Source: Bradyrhizobium lablabi (GTDB lineage: Bacteria; Pseudomonadota; Alphaproteobacteria; Rhizobiales; Xanthobacteraceae). From it: 64,000 nt of DNA. The notes below the pieces were generated by a model that was not told the origin of the DNA, did no database searches, and saw only the letters and a list, made by a program, of their open reading frames with translations. The DNA is taken from the NCBI RefSeq assembly GCF_018129385.1, contig NZ_JAFCLN010000004.1, positions 248,001-312,000 on the forward strand. The letters are read 5' to 3'. How positions within the stretch are numbered: the stretch's first letter is position 1; the number at the start of each line of letters is the position of its first letter. The position numbers were made by a program, and so were the translations under genes. Below, piece by piece: positions 17,996 to 27,846 of the stretch.

Positions 17996-20947
17996 TCACC
18001 CCACCAGCGCGCGAAACACCCGCCGCACCTCGCTCTGCGTCTCCCGCACCCGTGCCTCCAGCGCGGAAAAGTCCGGGGTGTCGCCGGCGCGGGCCATCAC
18101 GCGGCGCAAGTCTTCGCCTGCGGTTTCCGGATTGAACTTCCCGGTGACGCACAGCCGCAGGATTTGCGTCAGGTCGTGATAGAGCCGCGTCGCGGAGCGC
18201 AGGATCTCGGCTTCCGATTGCGGCAGCACGCCGAGCTTTGCGGCGTTGTCGAGCACAGCAAGCGTCGAGACATTGAGGATGTCGGGCTTCTGCGCGGCGT
18301 GCACGAGCTGGAGATATTGCGCGATGAAATCGATGTCAGTGATGCCGCCAGCGGCGTTCTTCAAATCCCAGATGTCGTCCTCGCCCTTCTCCTCGGCGAT
18401 CGCGCAGCGCATGTCGGCAACGTCGACCGCGGTAGCTGCGGCATCGCGCGGCCGCATCAGCACCGTGCGGATGACGCCCTCGATTTGCTTGCGGAAGTCA
18501 GGCGATGAGGAAATGACGCGCGCCCGGGTCAGCGCCATGTGCTCCCAGGTCCAGGCTTCCCGCTCCTGATAGTCGGCAAATGAATCGAGCCGCGAAGCCA
18601 GCGGACCGGCGCGGCCGGAGGGCCGCAGGCGCATGTCGATCTCGTACAACACGCCGTAATTGGTCCGCGTCGTGAAGGCGCTGATCAGGCGCTGGGTGAA
18701 ACGCGCGAAATATTGCGCGCCGTGCAGCGATTTTGCGCCGTCGGAATCCGGTTGCTCATGGTCGTAGTCGTAGAGCAGGATCAAATCGAGATCGGAGGAG
18801 GCCGTCATCTCGCGGCTGCCGAGCCGGCCCATCGCGACGATCGCAGTCTCCTGATCCCTGATCCGGCCATACTGCGCGGCGAACTGATCGGTGACGAGGC
18901 CGTGCACGGTGTGCACGATGCCCTCGGCGACGTCGGCAAAGGCGATGCTGGCCTGCTGCGCCGTAACCGTGCCGGAGAGGATCCGCGTGCCGATCAGGAA
19001 CAGGCTTTCCTGCCCGAACAGCCGTAGCCGGTCGAGAAAATCCTCGTAGGAATCGGCATCCTTCAGCGTCGTTGCGAGGCGCTCGGACAGTTCCTTCTGA
19101 TCGGGCATCGCGCCGAAAAAGCGCGGGTCGATCAGCCCGTCCATGATCTGCGGCTTCCGCGCCAGCATGTCGCCGAGCCGGGGCGCCGCGCCCAGGATCA
19201 GCGCCACCAGGGCGACGAGATCGCGGTTCTGGCTGAGCAGCGAGATCAGCCGCCCGCCACGCTGCAGCGCTTGCAGGAAACGGTCGAATGCGGCGACTGC
19301 ATCGTCCGGCTCCTCGGCATGTGCCAGGCCGTCGATCAGCCCGGGCACGAACTCGACAAAGGCGTTGCGCGTGGCTTCAACGCGCAGCGCGCGATAGTCT
19401 TCAGTCAGCCATTGCTTCACCGTGGCGGCGACCACGACCGGCTTCTTGAAGCCGAGCGACGCAAGGTGCTTGAGCAGGCGCTGGTCGTCCGGGCCGGCGC
19501 CGTAATCCACCTCAGGCAGTTTTGCCGTGCCGGTCGGATCGCCCTCGAACAGCCGGCCATAGTGCCCCTGCACGATGTTGAGATGGCCGATCAGCTCTTT
19601 GGCAAAGGCGTCGCGGCTTTCATAGCCGAAGAAGTGGGCAAAGCGCTCGACGGCGGCAATGTCCTCGGGCAACGAATGGGTCTGCTCGTCCGCGATCATC
19701 TGCAAGCGGTGCTCGACCCGGCGCAGAAATTCATAGGCCGCGGTCAGTTCATCGCAGGCCTGATAGGTGATCCAGTTACTGCCGGCGAGCACGTTCAGCG
19801 CCTGCAATGTCGGGCGCACCCGCAATTCGGGGTGGCGGCCGCCCGCGATCAGTTGCTGGGTCTGGGCGAAGAACTCGATCTCGCGGATGCCGCCGCGGCC
19901 GACCTTGACGTTATGGCCCTCGACGGAGATTTCGCTCTGGCCGCGATAGGTCTGCATCTGCCGCTTCATGTCATGAACGTCGGCGAGCGCGGCAAAATCG
20001 AGGTGCCTGCGCCAGACGAACGGCGCGATCTCCGCGATGACGGCTTCGCCCGCCTTCAGATCGCCCGCGCAAGGCCGCGCCTTGATCATGGCCGCGCGTT
20101 CCCAGGTCCGCCCTTCCCGCTCGTAGTAATGCAGCGCAGCTTCGGTCGAGATCGCTACCTGCGTGGATGCCGGATCAGGACGCAGGCGCAAATCGACGCG
20201 GAACACATAGCCCTCGCCGGAGCGCTGCTGTAGCAGCCGTGCGATGCCCTGCGTGACCCGCACGAAGAACGGTTGCGGCTCGATATCCGACGCCAGCGAC
20301 GTCGCATTGCGGTCGAAGAACACGATCAGGTCGATGTCGCTGGAATAGTTGAGCTCACCCGCGCCCATCTTGCCCATGGCCAGCACGATCAGGCCGCTGC
20401 CCTCCTCCGGCCGGTCCGGATTCGGCGCATGCATCCGCCCGCGCGAACTCTCCTGTCGCAACATGAAGCGCAGCGCCATCTGCACCGAGGCGCCGGCCAG
20501 GTCGGTGAGCGCCGCCGTCACCCGCATCACCGGCCAGACGCCGCCGATGTCGCACAGCGCGATCAGCAGCGCAGCCTCGGCCTTCAGGCGGCGGAGCAGG
20601 ATCATCACGTCGGCTTCGCTGGAGGCCGCCATCACCTCCATGGAGGCTTTTTCGATCAGCCCTTGGAGATGCGGCTCCGGATCGCATGCGAGCAGCCGGA
20701 TCAGGCGTGCCGCGTCGGCACGGGCGAGGTCGAACAGGTAGGGAGAAAATTCAGCGATGCCGAGCAGGATGTCTTTGGCTCGGGATTGACCGATCAGCTC
20801 GCTGATCGCAGCCGACTGCGCGGGCTCGATGTCAGCGAGCCAGTCCTTCAGGCGTTGTTCGGCGTTGTCGGGCGTAGGGACGTACGGTCCGTCCACGAAG
20901 CGCGCGGCCAGACTCCTGTCCGCGTTGCCCGGCGCGGATGAGATCAT
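17996..20947 (-). CDS. glnE: bifunctional glutamine synthetase adenylyltransferase/adenylyl-removing enzyme
   Basis: A 983-residue GlnE that adenylylates and deadenylylates glutamine synthetase in response to PII, controlling ammonium assimilation. The N-terminal nucleotidyltransferase (deadenylylation) has MGKMGAGELNYSSDIDLIVF at about 191-210. The C-terminal nucleotidyltransferase (adenylylation) has GRLGSREMTASSDLDLILLY near residue 700. A GlnD/PII uridylyl-transferase-like helical bundle lies between and after them. The length equals that of alphaproteobacterial homologues. The ATG overlaps the stop of the upstream histidine kinase by four bases (ATGA), so it is translationally coupled to a two-component operon. 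Confidence 0.95.
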   Translation of the reverse strand: MISSAPGNADRSLAARFVDGPYVPTPDNAEQRLKDWLADIEPAQSAAISELIGQSRAKDILLGIAEFSPYLFDLARADAARLIRLLACDPEPHLQGLIEKASMEVMAASSEADVMILLRRLKAEAALLIALCDIGGVWPVMRVTAALTDLAGASVQMALRFMLRQESSRGRMHAPNPDRPEEGSGLIVLAMGKMGAGELNYSSDIDLIVFFDRNATSLASDIEPQPFFVRVTQGIARLLQQRSGEGYVFRVDLRLRPDPASTQVAISTEAALHYYEREGRTWERAAMIKARPCAGDLKAGEAVIAEIAPFVWRRHLDFAALADVHDMKRQMQTYRGQSEISVEGHNVKVGRGGIREIEFFAQTQQLIAGGRHPELRVRPTLQALNVLAGSNWITYQACDELTAAYEFLRRVEHRLQMIADEQTHSLPEDIAAVERFAHFFGYESRDAFAKELIGHLNIVQGHYGRLFEGDPTGTAKLPEVDYGAGPDDQRLLKHLASLGFKKPVVVAATVKQWLTEDYRALRVEATRNAFVEFVPGLIDGLAHAEEPDDAVAAFDRFLQALQRGGRLISLLSQNRDLVALVALILGAAPRLGDMLARKPQIMDGLIDPRFFGAMPDQKELSERLATTLKDADSYEDFLDRLRLFGQESLFLIGTRILSGTVTAQQASIAFADVAEGIVHTVHGLVTDQFAAQYGRIRDQETAIVAMGRLGSREMTASSDLDLILLYDYDHEQPDSDGAKSLHGAQYFARFTQRLISAFTTRTNYGVLYEIDMRLRPSGRAGPLASRLDSFADYQEREAWTWEHMALTRARVISSSPDFRKQIEGVIRTVLMRPRDAAATAVDVADMRCAIAEEKGEDDIWDLKNAAGGITDIDFIAQYLQLVHAAQKPDILNVSTLAVLDNAAKLGVLPQSEAEILRSATRLYHDLTQILRLCVTGKFNPETAGEDLRRVMARAGDTPDFSALEARVRETQSEVRRVFRALVG

Positions 20948-22410
20948 GCCGCCTTCTGTGGCACATCCTGTGTTTGAGCCGCAAGCCTGTCGCTGGAACC
21001 GGCCCGCGCCGGGATCGCCAGCGTCGCAACCAGTCCCGGATGCGCATCGCCGAGCCGCAGCTCGCCGCTATGCAGGGTCGCAACGGCCGACGCGAGACTG
21101 AGCCCAAGCCCGGAACCGGGCAATGTCCGGCTCGCTTCCAGCCGCACAAAGCGCTCGACCGCATGCTTGCGGTCGCTCTCGGGGATGCCCGGGCCGCGAT
21201 CGGTGACGCTGAGCAGCACGGTGTCGCCCTCGCGCCGCGCCTCGATCAGGATTTCCCTGGCAGCGCCGGCGGCGTCCGCGTCGAGCGGCTGCACGACCGG
21301 ATTGGGCTTGCCGTACTTGATGGCGTTCTCCACCAGGTTGGCGAGCGCCTGGCTGATCAATTCGCGGTTGCCGTGCAGCGGCGCTGGCGCGGTCTTGACC
21401 CTCAAGGTCATGCCGTCGTCTTCGGCAAGCGGCTCATAGAGCTCGTAGATGCCATTCGCGACGTCGGCGGCGTCGAAATCGTCCATATTGCCGCGCGCCT
21501 GCCCGGACTCCGCGCGCGCGATCATGAGCAGCGCGTTGAAGGTGCGGATTAGCCCGTCGGACTCCTCGATCGTCCGTTCCAGCGCGGCGCGGTAATCGCC
21601 CTCGCTCCCGGCGCGCGCCAATGCCTCCTCCGCGCGGTTGCGCAGCCGCGTCAGCGGCGTCTTGAGGTCGTGGGCGATGTTGTCGGACACCTCTTTCAGG
21701 CCGTTCATCAGCGCTTCAATGCGCTCCAGCATGGCGTTGAGGTTTTCCGCGAGGCGGTCGAGCTCGTCACCGCTGCGCCCGACCGGCAATCGGCCCGACA
21801 GGTCACCCGCCATGATGCGCTGGGTCGTGCCGGTCATGGCGTCGATCCGGCGCAGCACGCGGCGCGAGACAAAGATGCCGCCGCCGATGCCGAGCACGAT
21901 CACGACCAGGAAGGACCATTGCGCGGCCTTGGCGACGATGCCGAACAGCCGCCGCCGCTCGTCGAGGTCGCGTCCGATCAAGAGACGAAAGCCGTTGGAG
22001 AGTTCCGAAACCTTCACCAGCGCGCGGTGCTCGGCGTTGTCGCCCTCGTCGAGCCGCCGGTAGGCGGTCTCCGACCAGCCGGTCGTCCCCATCACACCCG
22101 GCGCAAGCGAACCGACGTTGCCGCCGAACGCCACGCCGTTCGGTGCGGTGAGAAGATATAGATTGGCGCCCGGCCGCAGCGCGCGGCGACCGATCGTCCA
22201 GGTAAGCCCGCTCAGGCCGCGCCGCAGATAGATCTCGTTGATCTCCGAGGCTTCGGCATTAACCGTGGAGGTGATCTGTTCGGTGATCAGCCGCCGCGTA
22301 TTCCAGGCGAAATAGCCGAGCAGCGAGGCGGCAAACAGCGAAAACAGAAACAGATAGACCAGCGTCAGGCGAAACGCCGTGGTGCGGATCAGTTTGCCGA
22401 ACGCTGTCAC
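20944..22410 (-). CDS. HAMP-domain sensor histidine kinase
   Basis: A 488-residue EnvZ-type inner-membrane kinase starting at a GTG (MTAFGKLIRTTAFRL). Transmembrane helices lie near residues 14-35 and 163-182 with a periplasmic sensor between. A HAMP domain follows (about 183-236), then the dimerisation box SDNIAHDLKTPLTRLRNRAE with His247, then NLVENAIKYGKPN, DRGPGIPES and GSGLGLSLA of the ATPase. The response-regulator gene ends four bases before this start. A four-base overlap with glnE is seen downstream. The signal is unknown; position downstream of degP suggests envelope stress, but that is only a guess. Confidence 0.9.
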   Translation of the reverse strand: MTAFGKLIRTTAFRLTLVYLFLFSLFAASLLGYFAWNTRRLITEQITSTVNAEASEINEIYLRRGLSGLTWTIGRRALRPGANLYLLTAPNGVAFGGNVGSLAPGVMGTTGWSETAYRRLDEGDNAEHRALVKVSELSNGFRLLIGRDLDERRRLFGIVAKAAQWSFLVVIVLGIGGGIFVSRRVLRRIDAMTGTTQRIMAGDLSGRLPVGRSGDELDRLAENLNAMLERIEALMNGLKEVSDNIAHDLKTPLTRLRNRAEEALARAGSEGDYRAALERTIEESDGLIRTFNALLMIARAESGQARGNMDDFDAADVANGIYELYEPLAEDDGMTLRVKTAPAPLHGNRELISQALANLVENAIKYGKPNPVVQPLDADAAGAAREILIEARREGDTVLLSVTDRGPGIPESDRKHAVERFVRLEASRTLPGSGLGLSLASAVATLHSGELRLGDAHPGLVATLAIPARAGSSDRLAAQTQDVPQKAA

Positions 22411-22413
22411 AGC

Positions 22414-23094
22414 TTACCGGATGCCGTCGCGGATCATGTAGCCCGCGCCGCGGATCGTGTGCAGCAGCGGACGGTCGAATCCCTTGTCGATCTTGGAGCG
22501 CAGCCGCGAGATATGCACGTCGATCACGTTGGTCTGCGGATCGAAATGATAATCCCAGACGTTTTCCAGCAGCATCGTGCGCGTCACCACCTGGCCGGCA
22601 TGCTTCATCAGATATTCGAGCAGACGGAATTCGCGCGGCTGTAGCGTCAGCTCTTCCTTGCCGCGGACGACGCGGTGCGACAGCCGGTCGAGCTCGAGGT
22701 CGCCGACGCGGTAGACGGTCTCTTCCGCAGGTCCTCCGTGGCGGCGCGACAGCACCTCGACGCGGGCCAGCAGCTCGGCGAACGAATAGGGCTTTGGCAG
22801 GTAGTCGTCGCCGCCGGCGCGCAGGCCCTTGATGCGGTCGTCGACCTGGCCGAGCGCGGAGAGGATCAGCGCGGGCGTACGATTGCCCTTTTCACGCAGC
22901 GTGCCGATGACGGACAACCCGTCGCGCTTGGGCAGCATGCGGTCGATCACCAGCACGTCGTAGTCGCCGCTGTCGGCGAGCGCGAGGCCCTCCTCGCCGT
23001 CGCCGGCCAGATCAGCGACATGGCCGACCTCGCGAAACGCCTTCACGAGGTAGTCGGCGGATTCGCGGTCGTCTTCGATAATCAGAAGGCGCAT
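22414..23094 (-). CDS. OmpR/PhoB-family response regulator
   Basis: A 226-residue regulator from the ATG at 23094 (MRLLIIEDDRESADYL), where the receiver domain begins; in-frame starts further upstream (23145, 23169) would add a non-conserved tail. The phospho-acceptor is Asp51 in DVLVIDRMLPKRDG, with acidic pocket EDD at 7-9, a conserved SALG at the Thr/Ser switch and KPYSFAELLARVEVL near 102. The winged-helix C-terminal domain contains LTLQPREFRLLEYLMKHAGQVVTR and VIDVHISRLRSKID. It pairs with the HAMP histidine kinase four bases downstream. A terminator facing this gene lies upstream, so it has its own promoter. Confidence 0.9.
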   Translation of the reverse strand: MRLLIIEDDRESADYLVKAFREVGHVADLAGDGEEGLALADSGDYDVLVIDRMLPKRDGLSVIGTLREKGNRTPALILSALGQVDDRIKGLRAGGDDYLPKPYSFAELLARVEVLSRRHGGPAEETVYRVGDLELDRLSHRVVRGKEELTLQPREFRLLEYLMKHAGQVVTRTMLLENVWDYHFDPQTNVIDVHISRLRSKIDKGFDRPLLHTIRGAGYMIRDGIR

Positions 23095-23199
23095 GTTGGG
23101 GTGGTTGGTGGTGGCGGTAACGGGATTGAGATTTTCGGTCACCATGGCGCGACTGTCACTTTCGTGCAAGGCAGGCTGCCACCCTCTCGATTAAGTGAA

Positions 23200-23235
23200 A
23201 AAAGCGGGCGGTGAAGCTGGGGGACTTCACCGCCC
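23200..23235 (-). terminator. Rho-independent terminator downstream of degP
   Basis: Read on the minus strand, arms GGGCGGTGAAG (23235-23225) and CTTCACCGCCC (23216-23206) are perfectly complementary over 11 bases with an 8-base loop. They are followed by GCTTTTTT. This is a textbook intrinsic terminator ending transcription from degP before the response-regulator operon. It lies about 250 bases beyond the degP stop. Confidence 0.8.
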
Positions 23236-23407
23236 TTAGACCCTTCCGACGGAGGGGGGCGTTTTCCACCGGAAGGAAGGCTAAGGGAGCGAGCTTTGGA
23301 CCCGCCCCCCGGAAAGCGCCGTCGGCGGGGGCGACTGATGCCGGCGACACCTTCCATCCCTTCGGTCCTGATCCGATCCAATCGGATCACGACCTCATCT
23401 CTCGTGG

Positions 23408-23476
23408 GCATGATCCCGGCGCAAACGCTTCGCGTTTGTCGCATGGAAAACCGGTTTCCACTTTTCCGGATCATGC
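23408..23476. repeat. palindromic repeat, GCATGATCC...GGATCATGC type
   Basis: The ends GCATGATCC and GGATCATGC are complementary and enclose GCAAACGCTTCGCGTTTG, itself a hairpin, and an AAACCGGTTT core. The same element, more diverged, is found at 45441-45530 and 49724-49850. This family of repeats is very common in bradyrhizobial genomes. It lies directly downstream of the degP stop. Confidence 0.75.
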
Positions 23477-23487
23477 GGACTCCTCAG

Positions 23488-25077
23488 TTAACCCTTGGCA
23501 ATCGGCACCGCCACGAACCGCGACGAACCGCCGCTCTTCACGCGCATCAGCACGCTGTTCTTGTTGTCGGTGCGCGCCGCGTCGATCGCCTCGCGCACTT
23601 CGCCGGCGGTGGTGACGCTTTTGCCGCCGACTTCGAGAATCACGTCGCCTTCCTTGAAGCCGCGTTCCGCAGCCGCGCTCTTCGGGTCGACGTCGGTCAC
23701 GACGACGCCTTCCTTGCCGGCGCCGGCCACGCTGTTGGCGGGGGCAACCGTCATGCCGAGCTTCGGCACGTCGACACCCTTCTTGGTGGGGCCGCCTTTG
23801 TCGTCGTCGGTCGAGGCCTTCGCCTCAACCGTGTTCGGCAACTGGCCGAGCGTCAGGTTGAGGACCTTCTCCTGGCCCTTTTGCAGCACGTTCAGCTTCA
23901 CCGCATTACCCGGCGCGAGACCGCCGATGGTGCGGGCGAGTTCGCGCGCATCCTTCACGGGCTCGCCGTTGACGCCGGTGATGACGTCGCCGGACTGGAT
24001 GCCGGCCTTGGCTGCCGGGCCGTTGGCCTGCGGTTCCGCAACCAGCGCGCCTTCCGCCTTCTTCATGCCGAGGCTGTCGGCGATGTCAGCGGTCACCGGC
24101 TGAATCTGGACGCCGATCCAGCCGCGGCTGACCGTGCCCTTGTCCTTGAGCTGGGCGATCACGCTCTTCACCGTCGAAGCGGGGATCGAGAACGCGATGC
24201 CGACGCTGCCGCCGGACGGCGAATAGATCGCGGTGTTGACACCCATCACCTCACCCGACACGTCGAACGCCGGACCGCCGGAGTTACCCTTGTTCACGGG
24301 CGCGTCGATCTGGATGAAATCGTCATACGGGCCGTTGCCGATGTCGCGGCCGGAGGCCGAGACGATACCGGCGGTCACGGTTCCACCGAGGCCGAACGGA
24401 TTGCCGACCGCGAGCACCCAATCACCGATACGCGGCTTGGCGTCGGAAAGTTTCGCGAACGGGAAGTCGGTGCGGCCAGAGACCTTGATCAGCGCCAGAT
24501 CGGTGCGCGGATCGGTTCCGATCACCTTCGCGGAGTAGGTCTTGCCGTCGTCGGTCGTCACCTCGACCTTGTCGGCGCCATCGACCACATGGTTGTTGGT
24601 CACGGCAAAGCCGTCCGGCGAAATGAAGAAGCCGGAACCCTGGCCCGTCACCGGACCGCGGCCGCCGCGCGGACCCTTGAAGCCCGGCATGCCATCGGGG
24701 CCGCCGAAGCGACGGAAGAAGCGCTCCATCGGCGAGCCCGGCTGGAACGGCGAATCGTCGTCCTTGTTGGCGCTGTCGTCCTTGGCGAGCTTGTCGCCGA
24801 TATTGACCTTCACCGAAATCACAGAAGGCTTTACGCGCTCGACGATGTCGGCAAAGCCGACCGGCTGCGCGACCTTGCGGACTTCATTGTTGACCTGCGC
24901 GTGTGCCGCGCTGGAGAAGACATCGACCGGGCCTTGCGGCGCGAAACCATAGACTGCCGCGCCCAGTCCGGCGACGACGGAAGCCATCAGTGCGAACTTG
25001 CGCGCCGAAAACAGCGAGCGCTTCGGGGTGCCGGAGCCATAGGACGGAAGGGACGAGAGGTCGGGGCGTTCGGTCAT
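23488..25077 (-). CDS. degP: periplasmic serine protease DegP/HtrA
   Basis: A 529-residue Do-like protease/chaperone of the periplasm. The start is the ATG at 25077 (MTERPDLSSL), preceded by TTGGAGATTTGCTCA; a longer in-frame reading to 25248 has no support. A membrane signal-anchor sits at about 28-46 (FALMASVVAGLGAAVYGF) with a possible cleavage AHAQ at 59-61. The catalytic triad is His163 (TNNHVVDG), Asp193 (RTDLALIKV) and Ser266 (GNSGGPAF). Two PDZ domains follow at about 295-395 and 420-520. It lies directly downstream of the cytochrome c maturation operon, as in known bradyrhizobial maps. An intrinsic terminator follows. Confidence 0.95.
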   Translation of the reverse strand: MTERPDLSSLPSYGSGTPKRSLFSARKFALMASVVAGLGAAVYGFAPQGPVDVFSSAAHAQVNNEVRKVAQPVGFADIVERVKPSVISVKVNIGDKLAKDDSANKDDDSPFQPGSPMERFFRRFGGPDGMPGFKGPRGGRGPVTGQGSGFFISPDGFAVTNNHVVDGADKVEVTTDDGKTYSAKVIGTDPRTDLALIKVSGRTDFPFAKLSDAKPRIGDWVLAVGNPFGLGGTVTAGIVSASGRDIGNGPYDDFIQIDAPVNKGNSGGPAFDVSGEVMGVNTAIYSPSGGSVGIAFSIPASTVKSVIAQLKDKGTVSRGWIGVQIQPVTADIADSLGMKKAEGALVAEPQANGPAAKAGIQSGDVITGVNGEPVKDARELARTIGGLAPGNAVKLNVLQKGQEKVLNLTLGQLPNTVEAKASTDDDKGGPTKKGVDVPKLGMTVAPANSVAGAGKEGVVVTDVDPKSAAAERGFKEGDVILEVGGKSVTTAGEVREAIDAARTDNKNSVLMRVKSGGSSRFVAVPIAKG

Positions 25078-25248
25078 TGAGCAAATCTCCAAGAGAGCCA
25101 GAATGAGAGCAGAACTCGGGGTGCGGGGGCTGCACCAGACAATGCAGAACATGGGGTTTGTCGCCTTACAGCGCGCTGGCGACGGAGTTAAACTTTTGTA
25201 ATGAATCGCAATCCGGATGCGGCAGTTTAGCGCAGCCGGTTCAAACAC

Positions 25249-25764
25249 TTAGCCGTGCGGATCCTTCGGTGCGACCGACGGGTCGGATTCCAGCAGCCGT
25301 TCCAATCGTGCTTTTTCGTTATCGGTAAGCTGCAAGCCGGCATCGCCAACCCCTGCCGCCGCGATTCGGCGTCGGCTGTAGGCCCACAGCGCCGCCCCTC
25401 CCCCGATCAGGATCAGCGGCGGCAGCAGCCACAGCAGCAGCGTGTGCGGGCTGAAGCGCGGTTTCAACAGCACGAACTCGCCATAGCGCGCCACCAGGAA
25501 GTCGATGACCTGATTGTCGCTGTCGCCGGCCGCGATCCGCTCGCGCACCAACAGCCGCAGGTCGCGCGCCAGCGGCGCATCGGAATCGTCGATCGACTGG
25601 TTCTGGCACACCATGCAGCGCAGCTCGCGCGACAGCTCGCGCGCGCGGGCTTCCTTCGCCGGATCGGCCATGATCTCGTCCGGCTGCACGGCATAGGCCG
25701 ATGCGCCCGCAAACGCCGCGCATGCCACCACAACCAAAATCGCAATCAGCTTCCGCATATTCAT
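25249..25764 (-). CDS. ccmH: cytochrome c maturation protein CcmH (CycL)
   Basis: A 171-residue periplasmic thiol-disulfide protein anchored in the inner membrane. The start MNMRKL is followed by a signal sequence (LIAILVVVACAAFAGASAYA). The heme-handling redox motif is ELRCMVCQNQSI (Cys50, Cys53), which keeps apocytochrome cysteines reduced. A transmembrane helix lies near 107-128 (LLLWLLPPLILIGGGAALWAY), and a charged tail ends the protein. The ATG at 25758 is an alternative start. It is the last gene of the ccmI-E-F-H operon (cycHJKL in Bradyrhizobium). A palindromic repeat separates it from ccmF. Confidence 0.93.
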   Translation of the reverse strand: MNMRKLIAILVVVACAAFAGASAYAVQPDEIMADPAKEARARELSRELRCMVCQNQSIDDSDAPLARDLRLLVRERIAAGDSDNQVIDFLVARYGEFVLLKPRFSPHTLLLWLLPPLILIGGGAALWAYSRRRIAAAGVGDAGLQLTDNEKARLERLLESDPSVAPKDPHG

Positions 25765-25766
25765 CC

Positions 25767-25856
25767 CTCATCCTGAGGAGCATCCGAAGGATGCGTCTCG
25801 AAGGATGGCCAGATACTCATCCTTCGAGACGCCGCTACGCGGCTGCTCAGGATGAG
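25767..25856. repeat. palindromic repeat (CTCATCCTGAGGAG type) inside the ccm operon
   Basis: The segment runs from CTCATCCTGAGGAG to GCTCAGGATGAG. Its halves carry CATCCGAAGGATG and CATCCTTCGAGACGC, the same motif as at 17874-17972. It lies between the ccmF stop (25864) and the ccmH start (25764), so it will be transcribed as a long hairpin within the operon mRNA. Confidence 0.75.
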
Positions 25857-25863
25857 CAAAGAG

Positions 25864-27846
25864 TTATTCCGCCGCCTGCAACGCACGGGCGGCTTTTGCC
25901 GGCTTCGGCGCGCCGACGCGCAAGCGCCGGTCCGACAGCGACAGCAGGCCGCCGAACGCCATCAGCACCGGGCCGAACCAGATCAGGAGCACCAGCGGCT
26001 TGTGATAGATGCGCACGGCGATGCCGCCGTCGGCGCTCGCCTCGCCGAGCGAGATGTAGAGCTGGCTCACCCCGCGCGTCAGCAGCGCCGCTTCCGTGGT
26101 CGACATGCCGCGCGTCGTAAAGCTGCGCTTGGACGGGGTCATGACCTGCAACGGCCTGCCGTCGCGGCTGACGGAAAACTGCGCGATCATCTCGCGGAAA
26201 TTCGGGCCTTGCCGCTGCGAAATGCCGTCGAGCTTCAATTCGTAACCCGCGACCTTTGCGACCTGATCGGGCTTCATGGTCGCGATGTACTCGCTGTTCC
26301 AGGTGGTCTCGCAGACGACGCCGATCAGCGCGACGCCGACGCCGGCATGGGCAAACGCGCTGCCCCAGGCCGAGCGCGGCAATCCCTGCGCACGGCGGAA
26401 CGACACCGCCAGCGGAAGGCGGAACAGTCCGGTGCGTTCGGCGAGATCGGTGAGCGCGCCCGCAATCACGAATACCGCAAGGCCAATCGCCAGCGGGGCC
26501 AGCGTGGCGCCGCCGCGCGTCCATGCCCACAGCACCGCAATCGCGACCAGCGCAGCGATGCCGGCCGCGGTCAAACGCTGCGCGGCGCCATAGAGATCGC
26601 CGCGCTTCCAGGCCAGCAGCGGCCCGAACGGCACCGCCAGCATCAGCGGCACGAACAGCGGGGCAAAGGTCAGATTGAAGAACGGCGCACCGACCGAGAT
26701 CTTGTCGCCGGTCAGGACCTCCAGCGCCAGCGGATACAGCGTGCCGATGAAGACGGTGGCGCAGGCCGCCGTCAGGAAGAGATTATTGAGCACCAGCGCG
26801 CCCTCGCGCGAGATCGGCGCGAACAACCCGCCCTGCTTCAGCGAAGACGCCCGCCAAGCATAGAGCGACAGGCTGCCGCCGATGAAGATGCAGAGGATGA
26901 GCAGGATGAACACGCCGCGCGCCGGATCGGTTGCGAACGCGTGCACCGAGGTCAGGACACCCGAGCGCACCAGGAAGGTGCCGAGCAGCGACAGCGAGAA
27001 TGTCAGGATCGACAGCAGGACGGTCCAGACCTTCAGCGCATTGCGCTTTTCCATCACGACGGCGGAATGCAGCAGCGCGGTGCCGGCAAGCCAGGGCATC
27101 AGCGAGGCGTTTTCCACGGGGTCCCAGAACCACCAGCCGCCCCAGCCGAGCTCGTAATAGGCCCAGTACGAGCCCATCGCGATGCCGAGGGTGAGGAAAA
27201 TCCATGCCACCAGCGTCCATGGCCGCACCCAGCGCGCCCATGCCGCATCGATGCGGCCCTCGAGCAGCGCCGCCACCGCGAACGAGAACGAGATCGAGAA
27301 GCCGACATAGCCGAGATAGAGCATCGGCGGATGCACGGCGAGGCCAATGTCCTGGAGCACCGGATTGAGGTCGCGCCCCTCGATCGGCGGATTGGCGATG
27401 CGCAGGAACGGGTTCGACGTGAACAGGATGAACAGATAGAAGGCGCTGGCGACCCAGGCCTGCACCGCCAGCACATGGGCGCGCAGCGACAGCGGCAGAT
27501 TGTTGCCGAAGGCGGCGACCAAGCCGCCGAACAGCGCCAGGATCGATACCCACAGCAGCATCGATCCTTCGTGGTTCCCCCAGACGCCGGTGATTTTGTA
27601 GATCAGCGGCTTGAGCGAATGCGAATTCTCGAACACGTTGACGACGGAAAAGTCCGAGATCACGTGCAGCGCCACCAGCAGCGCGAACGAGGCGCCGGTG
27701 AACAGAAGCTGCGCCAGCGCGGTCGAGCGCGCCACGTTCATCAAGGCGACATCGCCGCGGCGCGCACCGACCAGCGGCACCGTCGACTGGATCAGCGCCA
27801 GCGCCAGCGCCAGCACCAGCGCGTAGTGTCCGGTCTCCGCGATCAC
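25864..27846 (-). CDS. ccmF: cytochrome c maturation heme lyase CcmF (CycK)
   Basis: A 660-residue integral membrane protein with about 15 transmembrane helices that attaches heme to apocytochrome c together with CcmH and CcmI. The tryptophan-rich WWD-type motif is visible as [19 protein letters not shown]. Other conserved features are [31 protein letters not shown] with a heme-binding His, and HSAVVMEKR. Its ATG overlaps the end of ccmE by four bases. The stop is separated from ccmH by a palindromic repeat. The long open reading on the opposite strand is a codon-bias shadow. Confidence 0.95.
   Translation of the reverse strand: MIAETGHYALVLALALALIQSTVPLVGARRGDVALMNVARSTALAQLLFTGASFALLVALHVISDFSVVNVFENSHSLKPLIYKITGVWGNHEGSMLLWVSILALFGGLVAAFGNNLPLSLRAHVLAVQAWVASAFYLFILFTSNPFLRIANPPIEGRDLNPVLQDIGLAVHPPMLYLGYVGFSISFSFAVAALLEGRIDAAWARWVRPWTLVAWIFLTLGIAMGSYWAYYELGWGGWWFWDPVENASLMPWLAGTALLHSAVVMEKRNALKVWTVLLSILTFSLSLLGTFLVRSGVLTSVHAFATDPARGVFILLILCIFIGGSLSLYAWRASSLKQGGLFAPISREGALVLNNLFLTAACATVFIGTLYPLALEVLTGDKISVGAPFFNLTFAPLFVPLMLAVPFGPLLAWKRGDLYGAAQRLTAAGIAALVAIAVLWAWTRGGATLAPLAIGLAVFVIAGALTDLAERTGLFRLPLAVSFRRAQGLPRSAWGSAFAHAGVGVALIGVVCETTWNSEYIATMKPDQVAKVAGYELKLDGISQRQGPNFREMIAQFSVSRDGRPLQVMTPSKRSFTTRGMSTTEAALLTRGVSQLYISLGEASADGGIAVRIYHKPLVLLIWFGPVLMAFGGLLSLSDRRLRVGAPKPAKAARALQAAE

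Larger units (their letters stand above)
23095..23487. other. intergenic region between degP and the response regulator
   Basis: This 393-base stretch holds no credible gene. It contains a strong terminator on the minus strand (23200-23235) and a multicopy-type palindromic repeat (23408-23476). Between them lies a G/C-rich segment (about 23240-23340) with imperfect palindromes such as CGCCGTCGGCGGGGGCG. The short translated readings through it look like shadows. Confidence 0.6.

Noticed and set aside
23296..25080. 594-codon plus-strand reading across degP
   Set aside because: It is the reverse complement of a well-supported protease gene and lacks protein-like features.
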